NCBI GenBank assembly: GCA_900545715.1 | Contig: URAJ01000042.1 | Coordinates: 1-18,293 of the forward strand | From: an uncultured Opitutales bacterium | Lineage (GTDB): Bacteria > Verrucomicrobiota > Verrucomicrobiia > Opitutales > Intestinicryptomonadaceae | Direction: 5' to 3' | Length of the DNA: 18,293 nt | Shown: positions 7,793 through 14,284 of the stretch, piece after piece | Layout: every line of letters begins with the position of its first letter | Position numbering within the stretch: the first letter of the stretch is position 1 | Program-made: the position numbers and the translations under genes | The notes under the pieces: model-generated | Databases searched by the model: none | Seen by the model: the letters and a program-made list of their open reading frames with translations, nothing else | Told to the model about the DNA's origin: nothing

Positions 7793-9615
7793 TGAAAAGA
7801 CTGACTCAAATTATCCTAACACTTTCTTTTGTCTGCACAGCAATCGCGCAGACGATAGAAACCGAGGGGTTTTCCCCCGGCGAAATACGCCCCGGCGACT
7901 ACGCCACATACAGGCTCGTATTCAGAAATACGAACGGCGCCTCTGTGCGGCCCTCGGACATACCTGTTCCCGACGGGCTCGTAATAACCGGCACAAGCCA
8001 GTCGCAAAACTACTCCTTTATAAACGGGCGCGCGTCGTCGAGCGTGACTCTCGACTTTACAATGGCGGCGGAACGCGAAGGTGAATATACGATACCCGCA
8101 TGGAAAATTTCCTTCGGTGGGAAATCATTCGACATCGCTGCTGCGACGCTGAAAGTTTCCAACAGCGCGCCTGTGCGGCAATACTCCGGAATGAGGGGCG
8201 GATTCCGAAGAATCCCATCTTCAATGAGGGAGCAAAACCACTCCTACGACGACTCCCTAAAAAATTCGATAACCCTCGAGCTAAAACTGCCGCGGGAAAA
8301 AATATACGTAGGCGAAACCATCAAATGCGAGCTCGTCTTATCGTGCGACAAGTCCCTGTACGAAAAAGGTTATAGAATATCGCAAATAGTCCCGCAAATA
8401 AAGAATATCGACGCATTTGAGTGCCCCGCCTTCACCGAGGAGCCCGTCATCGACACAGACAGCGACCCAAACAAATTGTTTGTGATATATAGAACTGTCA
8501 TAACCCCGTTAAAGGCGGGTTCGTACGATCTCGAATTTTCTGCCGCCGGGATACTCAACCGCGAGATATCCTTAGAAGACATAATGGGAATGTCTATGAT
8601 GGACAGAATGCTCTCATTGGGCTCCGGCAGGCGCATGCGCTTCGACGTTCCGATGAAGCCTACGAAACTCCAGATTCTTCCGCTTCCGAGCGAAGGCAAA
8701 CCAAAAAACTTTACGGGCGCCATAGGCAAATTCGATCTTGCGGAAGTCTCCGTTACTCCTGACGCGCTTTCAGTGGGCGAGCCCTGCACGATTCTCGTAA
8801 AAGTGATAGGCACAGGCAATTTCAACCGAATGAATGCGCCGGCGCTGACCGACAAAAAGAATTGGAAAACCTACAAGCCTAAATCGTCTTTCATCGACGA
8901 AAGCGGCAACCAGGGGTACATAGGCCTAAAAACATTTGAATACACGGTTGTCCCGACAGCCGCCGACTTGGCGACAGCCCCGAGAGTGGCTTTCAACTAT
9001 TTCGATCCCGAAACCGGCAAATACGTCGAAAATACTTCGGAACCCCTAAAAGTAAGCGTTGCCCCGACTATCCGCTCCAAAACAGTAAAGGAAGCACAGG
9101 AGGAGGAAGCAAAGCCCGCCCCCGCCTTCTCAAAAATATCCGAGGGCGTCCATACAAAAGGGACTTCCGCAATTTTCGACTCTCCGTGGTTCTGGCTCTC
9201 GCAGCTTGGGCTTGTTGCGGTCGTCGCGATATTTGCCGCATACAGGTATCGCGTTAGAAAACTTGAAACCGATCCCGCATACGCAAAGAAAATGCAGTAT
9301 TATGCGAAATCAAAATCTGCGCTCAAATCGGCGCTTTCAAATGTGGGAGCCCCCGAAAAATTCTTCCCGTGCGCCCGCGACGCTCTAAGATACGCGCTCT
9401 CGGCAAATTCGCAAAACGACGCCATGTCGCTTTCATTGAATGACGCGCTTGAGCAGGCGGACAAGTTAGGTTTGGACTACGACGGCATCGCCTCCATAAA
9501 AGCGGTGTTTGACGGCGCGGATTCCATAGAATTCGGCGGGGCTGGGGCGACACATTCAGATTGCGGGAAACTCTCGAAAGACCTTTCCGCAATAATTGGC
9601 AGGATATTAAAATGA
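7792..9615 (+). CDS. batD: BatD, oxygen-tolerance family membrane protein
   Basis: BatD is a large periplasmic protein anchored by a C-terminal helix. The ATG at 7792 (607 aa) is chosen because it overlaps the previous stop by one base and gives a good signal peptide (KRLTQIILTLSFVCTAIAQ); the TTG six bases earlier adds nothing. The body is beta-rich with the repeated BatD elements: EIRPGDYATYRLVFRN near the start, KIYVGETIKCELVLSC at about residues 165-185, and SVGEPCTILVKVIGTGNFN at about 325-345. A membrane helix lies at residues 464-486 (SPWFWLSQLGLVAVVAIFA), followed by a basic stop-transfer and about 120 helical cytoplasmic residues. Family, length and operon position agree. The stop overlaps the next start as ATGA. 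Confidence 0.92.
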   Translation: MKRLTQIILTLSFVCTAIAQTIETEGFSPGEIRPGDYATYRLVFRNTNGASVRPSDIPVPDGLVITGTSQSQNYSFINGRASSSVTLDFTMAAEREGEYTIPAWKISFGGKSFDIAAATLKVSNSAPVRQYSGMRGGFRRIPSSMREQNHSYDDSLKNSITLELKLPREKIYVGETIKCELVLSCDKSLYEKGYRISQIVPQIKNIDAFECPAFTEEPVIDTDSDPNKLFVIYRTVITPLKAGSYDLEFSAAGILNREISLEDIMGMSMMDRMLSLGSGRRMRFDVPMKPTKLQILPLPSEGKPKNFTGAIGKFDLAEVSVTPDALSVGEPCTILVKVIGTGNFNRMNAPALTDKKNWKTYKPKSSFIDESGNQGYIGLKTFEYTVVPTAADLATAPRVAFNYFDPETGKYVENTSEPLKVSVAPTIRSKTVKEAQEEEAKPAPAFSKISEGVHTKGTSAIFDSPWFWLSQLGLVAVVAIFAAYRYRVRKLETDPAYAKKMQYYAKSKSALKSALSNVGAPEKFFPCARDALRYALSANSQNDAMSLSLNDALEQADKLGLDYDGIASIKAVFDGADSIEFGGAGATHSDCGKLSKDLSAIIGRILK

Positions 9616-10349
9616 AAAATACGCTAAGAATGATAGTTGGGGCGTTTGCCGCGCTTGCAATCTGCGCGACTTCCACCCTATGCGCCCAAACTCCGGAAGA
9701 ATACTTTATGCTGGGCAACAGCGCGTACAAGGCGGGCGATTACCAAAAAGCGGCGGAAAACTACGGGCTCGCCGAAAAAAACAGTTTGAAGACTGCCGAG
9801 CTATACTTTAACCGCGCGAACGCAAACGTAAAAAAAGGCTCTCCCGCCCTCGCCCTCGCAGACTATCTAAAAGCCATATCAATATCTCCGAGAATGCGCG
9901 AAGCATCGGCAAATCTGAAGATTCTATCGAAAGAAGCTTCACTGCAAATACCGGATATGTCGTCTGCGTTCTTCGAGCTTTCAAAGGGCGAATGGATAGC
10001 GGCGGCGGTCGTTGCATTTTGGGCATGCGCGCTGGTAATCGTTATTCCTCCGCTATACGGCAAAGGCGGGAAATTGTCATGTTTTTTGGCATTGGTGCTC
10101 TTTATAGCTTTCGGAGTGAGCGCTTATGGAATAAAGACGTGGCTTGATTTTGAATCGCTTGGCGTAGTCGTAAAACAGGACGCCCCCATGCGGATATCCC
10201 CTTCCCCAAACTCCCCTGTTGAATTGCATGCGGCTGAAGGCCAGATTTTAAAACTTATGCGCAAAGGCGAAAATTTTAGCCTTGCCTCCGCCCCCAATGG
10301 GAAGCAGGGTTGGGTGAAAAATTCCGATATCGCCTTTATCTCAGATTAA
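9612..10349 (+). CDS. batE: BatE-like TPR / SH3-type membrane protein
   Basis: The ATG at 9612 (245 aa) overlaps the batD stop by ATGA and begins a clear signal peptide (residues 1-25, ending TLCAQ). Residues 28-105 hold TPR-like helices (EEYFMLGNSAYKAGDYQKA; AELYFNRANANVKKGSPALA). Two membrane helices follow at about 128-148 and 155-178, and a C-terminal bacterial SH3-like domain at about 183-243 (VVVKQDAPMRISPSPNS, then GQILKLMRKGENF and GKQGWVKNSD). TPR plus two helices plus SH3b is the usual plan of BatE in Bacteroidota, so I use that name, though the family is loosely defined. It is the last gene of the operon; an intrinsic terminator begins about 28 bases after its stop. Confidence 0.82.
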   Translation: MKNTLRMIVGAFAALAICATSTLCAQTPEEYFMLGNSAYKAGDYQKAAENYGLAEKNSLKTAELYFNRANANVKKGSPALALADYLKAISISPRMREASANLKILSKEASLQIPDMSSAFFELSKGEWIAAAVVAFWACALVIVIPPLYGKGGKLSCFLALVLFIAFGVSAYGIKTWLDFESLGVVVKQDAPMRISPSPNSPVELHAAEGQILKLMRKGENFSLASAPNGKQGWVKNSDIAFISD

Positions 10350-10377
10350 GTTCAATCAAAACTTATATTAAGAAGGG

Positions 10378-10420
10378 GCTCTGCGCCGCTTATTTTGCGC
10401 CGCGGAGCTTTTTATTTTCT
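10378..10420 (+). terminator. Intrinsic terminator closing the Bat operon
   Basis: A 12-bp GC-rich stem (10378-10389 with 10397-10408) contains one C/C mismatch and one G/U pair, has a seven-base loop TTATTTT, and is followed by TTTTTATTTT. It sits 28 bases after the batE-like stop and separates the Bat operon from the peroxidase gene. Confidence 0.88.
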
Positions 10421-10474
10421 TGATTTAATTTTGCAATATTGCCTTAATTATTTTCGTAAAAATCCTATTGTGCC

Positions 10475-11848
10475 ATGAAAAAAAAGATTCTTATCGCAAT
10501 CATAGTATTGGCAATAGCTTATGGCGCCGGATATATGATAGTCGGCAATTCCTCCAATATCCCCGAGGGTTCGACTAATCAAAAGGCCATTTACGCCCTC
10601 AATGAGGCCGGCTGCATAATGTGCCATTCTAAAAACGCAAAACCCCCGTTTTACGCTTCCATACCGATTGTCGGCTCGCTCATAAAGTCCGACATGCAGA
10701 TGGGGCTTAGAGCCTACGATATTACGGACACCGTAAAGGCGATAGAATCGGGCGCAAAAGTAAGCTCCACGGATCTCGCAAAAATAGAGTACGCCGTCGA
10801 CAGCAACACTATGCCGCCACTTCGCTTTAAGATTGTCCACTGGAAGAGCAATATCTCTGACGCGGAAAGAAAAGCCATCGCGAATTGGATAATCTCGGAA
10901 AGGGCAAAACTAAACGCCAACTCCGGAATTTCAAAGGATTTTGCGAATGAGCCCGTATGGCCTATTCCCCAGTCTCTCGATGTTGATCCCGCAAAAGTAA
11001 GGCTCGGGTCGATACTTTACCACCATACCGCGCTTTCGGGAGACGGTACCGTTTCTTGCGCGTCTTGCCACCCGCTCGATAAGGCCGGCGTGGACGCCCT
11101 GCAAACTTCAACAGGCATCCGCAAACAAAAAGGCGATATAAACGCCCCGACCGTATTCAACGCAGCATTCAACGCAAAGCAGTTCTGGGACGGAAGAGAG
11201 GACACTCTCGAGCAACAAGCAGGCGGCCCGCCAATGAATCCAATCGAAATGGGCGGCGAATCATGGGAAAAGATAGCGAAGCGCTTGGAGGCAGACCCAG
11301 CATTTAAAGCCGAGTTCACCAAGACCTACCCCGACGGCTTCACACAAAAGAATATAACCGATGCAATCGCCGCTTTTGAACGCACGCTCATAACGCCCGA
11401 CAGCCCGTTTGACCGCTATTTAAAAGGCGACAAGAACGCGATGTCGCCCGAGGCGATAAAAGGCTACGAGCTGTTCAAAAAGGCAAACTGCGCAGTATGC
11501 CATTCCGGCGAAAATCTCGGCGGGCAGACTTTTGAATATATGGGCCTAAAGCGCGACTATTTCAGGGACCGCGGAAACGTCGGTAAGATAAACGACAAAG
11601 GCCGCTTCTCCTTCACGAAAGACGAGCGCGATTTGCACAAATTTAAGACCCCCACCTTGCGCAACGTAGCTCTCACCGCTCCGTACTTCCACGACGGCTC
11701 CACGCAAAGCCTTCGCCAGGCGGTTGAAATAATGGCAAAGTACCAGCGCGACGTATCGCTCACAGACGAGGAAATCGACAACATCGTAAAATTCCTCGAA
11801 GCTCTGACAGGCGAATACAAGGGCAAGAAACTCGAAGTAAAAAAATAA
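10475..11848 (+). CDS. Membrane-anchored tri-haem cytochrome c peroxidase
   Basis: Reduces H2O2 to water in the periplasm. Residues 4-23 are an uncleaved-looking signal anchor. An N-terminal haem-binding domain follows, with C47IMCH51 and a likely Met ligand at M113 in NTMPP. The bacterial peroxidase domain has two more haem sites, C195ASCH199 (peroxidatic) and C339AVCH343 (electron transfer), and M420 in EIMAKYQ is well placed as the sixth ligand of the latter. The active-site residues Q248, P252 and E258 lie at the same spacing from H199 as Gln104, Pro108 and Glu114 do from His55 in Pseudomonas CcpA. The overall plan, membrane anchor plus extra N-terminal haem plus CCP, matches the quinol-dependent YhjA type. 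The position of the usual distal His appears to be Ile215. No Shine-Dalgarno is seen. It is flanked by terminators, so it is probably monocistronic. Confidence 0.93.
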   Translation: MKKKILIAIIVLAIAYGAGYMIVGNSSNIPEGSTNQKAIYALNEAGCIMCHSKNAKPPFYASIPIVGSLIKSDMQMGLRAYDITDTVKAIESGAKVSSTDLAKIEYAVDSNTMPPLRFKIVHWKSNISDAERKAIANWIISERAKLNANSGISKDFANEPVWPIPQSLDVDPAKVRLGSILYHHTALSGDGTVSCASCHPLDKAGVDALQTSTGIRKQKGDINAPTVFNAAFNAKQFWDGREDTLEQQAGGPPMNPIEMGGESWEKIAKRLEADPAFKAEFTKTYPDGFTQKNITDAIAAFERTLITPDSPFDRYLKGDKNAMSPEAIKGYELFKKANCAVCHSGENLGGQTFEYMGLKRDYFRDRGNVGKINDKGRFSFTKDERDLHKFKTPTLRNVALTAPYFHDGSTQSLRQAVEIMAKYQRDVSLTDEEIDNIVKFLEALTGEYKGKKLEVKK

Positions 11849-11861
11849 AACCGCTCAATTT

Positions 11862-11891
11862 AAAATCCCCGTTTACGCGGGGATTTTTTTT
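11862..11891 (+). terminator. Intrinsic terminator after the peroxidase gene
   Basis: A perfect 10-bp stem (AAAATCCCCG with CGGGGATTTT), a six-base loop TTTACG, and a run of eight Ts at 11884-11891. It starts 13 bases after the peroxidase stop and ends only five bases before the next start codon. Confidence 0.9.
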
Positions 11892-11896
11892 ATAAT

Positions 11897-12643
11897 ATGA
11901 AGGAACATTCCACAAGCTATAAAGTGAGGGTCGCCGACGCGGGCGCGGACGGCAAGTTGAAGCTTCCGTCCCTGCTGCAAATGCTTCAAGAGGCCGCCAC
12001 GGAACACGCGGAAATACTCGGTGTGGACTTCCGCTCGCTAAGGGAAATCGGACTTGGCTGGGCGCTTTCAAAAATATATGTGGATATCAAAAAGCTCCCC
12101 GAATGGGGTGAGCGCGTTTGGATAAAGACATGGGCGTCCGACAGGGTAAAAATAGCAACATACAGGGAATTTGAAGCAAAAAGCCGCGACGGGACCGAAC
12201 TATTTACCGCGCGCTCGCAATGGCTGCTTTTTGATTTTGAAAAGCGACGGCTCGCCAGAATGGACAGGATTGAGGATTTCCCGAGGAATCCGGACGCGCA
12301 TGCAAACTCTTACGACCTCTCTGAACACTTGAAATCCCCATCTGAAAACGCCCCGTACACAAGTGCGCGCGCGGCAGGCGTCTGCGATATCGACCTAAAC
12401 GGGCACGTAAACAATTCTGTATATATGGCGTGGGCGCTCGACGCGCTTCCGGATATGCCAAATCTTGCCCCGCAATCGTTTTGCATCAATTTTTTGGAGG
12501 AAGTAAGGCCGCACGCCGAAGTACTGTCGGTATGCGAGATTGCAGACGAAACTTCGCTACACCGCATACTCTCCAAGCAGACGCAGCGGGAGTGCGCAAG
12601 GATAAATATTCAGTGGCAAGCTCTCAATAATCTTGATTCTTAG
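11897..12643 (+). CDS. Acyl-ACP thioesterase
   Basis: A 248-aa acyl-[acyl-carrier-protein] thioesterase (FatA/B-type, PF01643-like), which releases free fatty acids from acyl-ACP in the cytoplasm. The sequence shows a double hot-dog plan: the first repeat starts at about residue 8 (KVRVADAGADGKLKLPSLLQ) with LGWALSKIYVDI and RVWIKTWASD strands, and the second carries the catalytic-region motif D164-I-D166-L-N168-G-H170-V-N-N with Y176 and W179, then NFLEEVRPHAEV at about 198-209. The Asp/Asn/His set is that of the bacterial members; plants use a Cys further on. ATG at 11897 lies directly after TATAAT at 11891-11896 and the terminator T-run, leaving no room for a ribosome site; a GTG at codon 10 is an alternative but would cut into the first hot-dog strand. 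Confidence 0.9.
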   Translation: MKEHSTSYKVRVADAGADGKLKLPSLLQMLQEAATEHAEILGVDFRSLREIGLGWALSKIYVDIKKLPEWGERVWIKTWASDRVKIATYREFEAKSRDGTELFTARSQWLLFDFEKRRLARMDRIEDFPRNPDAHANSYDLSEHLKSPSENAPYTSARAAGVCDIDLNGHVNNSVYMAWALDALPDMPNLAPQSFCINFLEEVRPHAEVLSVCEIADETSLHRILSKQTQRECARINIQWQALNNLDS

Positions 12644-12670
12644 CAGAGCTCAGGCATTATCTTTTATCCG

Positions 12671-13201
12671 ATGACACTATACCAATCCACATATCTTTTT
12701 GCCGCGATTTTATTCGTTTGCGGGATTTTTTTTATTTTTCCAAAATTTAAGCCTCTTGTCACTGCCTTTCCCCGAAGCAAAACAGCGGCAGTAGTGACAT
12801 TTGGCGGCGGCGGGCTGTGGTTTTTATACATACTCTCAACTCTTGGCGAAGCCGATTTTGGAGACATAAAAATATACTTAATTGCAATTTTTGGCGTGGC
12901 CGGGCTTCTTGCCTTTAAATATCTCGACGACTTTCTCTCCGTAAGGGGGCTTGCAATCCTCGGGCTCCTTCTGCCGCGCGAATTTCTCGATTCCGCCTTC
13001 ATGCAAGAACCCGTTTCGAGGCTCACGCTCGTGTCGCTCTCGTACATAGTGGTCTTGGCGAGCCTATACTTGGGAGCGTTGCCGTATAGATTTAGGGATT
13101 TCCTCGAATTTTTATATTCTAAACCGCAAAGGGCTGTGTATTTTGGAGTTTTACTCGAAATTTTTGCGGTGTCGCTCGTAGTCTCCGCACTATTTTATTG
13201 A
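12671..13201 (+). CDS. Hypothetical multi-pass membrane protein
   Basis: I do not recognise the family. The 176 residues are strongly hydrophobic, with about five membrane helices: 8-24, 39-58, 68-84, 118-137 and 154-175, and possibly a short sixth around 92-101. Loops are short and there is no obvious catalytic motif; charged residues cluster at KYLDDFLSVR (83-92) and YRFRDFLEF (139-147). It begins 27 bases after the thioesterase and its stop is one base before the gmk start, so the three genes probably form one transcript and its translation may be coupled to gmk. A role in lipid or envelope function would be a guess from the thioesterase neighbour. Confidence 0.82.
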   Translation: MTLYQSTYLFAAILFVCGIFFIFPKFKPLVTAFPRSKTAAVVTFGGGGLWFLYILSTLGEADFGDIKIYLIAIFGVAGLLAFKYLDDFLSVRGLAILGLLLPREFLDSAFMQEPVSRLTLVSLSYIVVLASLYLGALPYRFRDFLEFLYSKPQRAVYFGVLLEIFAVSLVVSALFY

Positions 13202-13202
13202 T

Positions 13203-13814
13203 ATGAAAAACACTGTAATGCTCATAATAAGCGGCCCGGCTGGCAGCGGTAAAAATACGGTCGCCGAAAGGCTTATGGCGGAGTTTCCGCAGATTAGCAG
13301 GGTTGTCACGTCAACGTCTCGGCCTCCGCGCGGGAATGAAAAAGACGGCGTGGATTACCACTTCATGGCGCCCGCCGACTTCGAAAAGGCAATCGCCTCA
13401 GGAGAATTTTTTGAATACGCGAAAGTCCACGACAGGTATTACGGCACATCGAAAAAAGCAGTTTACGACGCCTTCAACGCCGGCAAAGACTTGATATTGA
13501 TTATTGATGTCCAAGGGGCAAAAACCTGGCGCAAAATAGCCGCCTCAGAAAAAGGACTCGGCGAAAAGATATTTTTTGTATTCATTGCCCCCGCGTCCAA
13601 AGAAGAGTTGAAAAAGCGCCTCTTAGGACGCGGAACTGAATCGGACGCGGAAATAGAAAGACGCCTGCAAACGGCAGTTTCGGAATACGCCGCCGCAGAC
13701 GAATTTGACTTTAAAATAGACTCAAAAACGCGAGACGAAGACTATTCCGCGCTAAAACAGATATATTTGAAAGCAAAATCTTCTATCCCTACGGGGACAC
13801 AAGCGTCTAAATAA
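13203..13814 (+). CDS. gmk: Guanylate kinase
   Basis: Guanylate kinase, 203 aa (usual length), makes GDP from GMP and ATP in the cytoplasm. The P-loop is G11-PAGS-G16-K17-N18-T19; the GMP-binding part shows TSTSRPPRGNEKDGVDYHF (residues 37-55) and GEFFEYAKVHDRYYGT (67-82), and DVQG (102-105) follows. The lid and C-terminal Arg-rich helix (RLQTAVSEYAAADEFDF) are present. The P-loop is unusual in having Asn at position 18, where Ser or Thr normally coordinates Mg2+. The start overlaps nothing but is one base after the upstream stop, so expression is probably linked to that gene. An intrinsic terminator follows 32 bases after the stop. Confidence 0.95.
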   Translation: MKNTVMLIISGPAGSGKNTVAERLMAEFPQISRVVTSTSRPPRGNEKDGVDYHFMAPADFEKAIASGEFFEYAKVHDRYYGTSKKAVYDAFNAGKDLILIIDVQGAKTWRKIAASEKGLGEKIFFVFIAPASKEELKKRLLGRGTESDAEIERRLQTAVSEYAAADEFDFKIDSKTRDEDYSALKQIYLKAKSSIPTGTQASK

Positions 13815-13846
13815 AGTTTTTAGGCCGCGCGACGGCATTTAGGCAA

Positions 13847-13880
13847 AAAAAACGCCCGAAAATAATTTCGGGCGTTTTTT
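13847..13880. terminator. Bidirectional terminator between gmk and tatA
   Basis: A perfect 15-bp inverted repeat (13847-13861 with 13866-13880) around an ATAA loop. The core CGCCCGAAA/TTTCGGGCG is flanked by A6 on the left and T6 on the right, so it can end transcription on both strands for the convergent genes gmk (+) and tatA (-). Confidence 0.92.
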
Positions 13881-13893
13881 ATATTTAAATAAA

Positions 13894-14160
13894 TTATTTC
13901 GTTTCCGTCTTTTCTTCGGAAGCTTCGCTTTTCACTTCGGACTGGGGCTTAGCCTCGACCTTTTTGGTCTCCTCTTCCCTCATTGCTTCGCGAATATTGT
14001 CTTCAACTTCGCTTGTCGCCTTTTTGAATTCGCGTATCGACTTTCCAAGCCCTCTGGCGAGCTCCGGAAGGCGCTTTGCCCCAAAGAGCAAAAGTACCAC
14101 CAAAAGTATTACGAGCCATTCAGAACCGCCTGGCATGCCAAATGCTAAAATGTTTTCCAT
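13894..14160 (-). CDS. tatA: TatA-family twin-arginine translocase subunit
   Basis: An 88-aa Tat translocase subunit with a single N-terminal membrane helix (about residues 13-27, [15 protein letters not shown]), the FG hinge followed by [21 protein letters not shown] amphipathic-helix sequence, and an acidic, Lys/Glu-rich tail. The FGxKRLPEL and GKSIREFKK elements fit TatA better than TatB; the Glu before the helix occurs in many TatA proteins. It forms the pore oligomer for folded Tat substrates in the inner membrane. No tatB or tatC is seen here. It lies 124 bases downstream of the secreted-protein trio on the same strand and ends at the bidirectional terminator. Confidence 0.92.
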   Translation of the reverse strand: MENILAFGMPGGSEWLVILLVVLLLFGAKRLPELARGLGKSIREFKKATSEVEDNIREAMREEETKKVEAKPQSEVKSEASEEKTETK

Positions 14161-14179
14161 ATATGTATTTTATTTGAGT

Positions 14180-14215
14180 TTTATAAGAAGCTAAGGGCAA
14201 TAAACAGCGAGTCAA
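14180..14215 (-). promoter_or_regulatory. Possible tatA promoter elements
   Basis: On the minus strand TTGACT (14210-14215) is a near-consensus -35 box. The best-looking -10, TATAAA (14180-14185), is 24 bases away, which is too far; at 16 bases only TAGCTT (14188-14193) is found. A promoter is plausible in this 124-base gap because tatA is separated from the upstream gene, but the exact site cannot be fixed. Confidence 0.2.
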
Positions 14216-14284
14216 GCGTTTTTATCGATATTGGGGTTTTCATTAACGCCGCGCTCAATGGAATCCCATTTCATAACTTATGCG

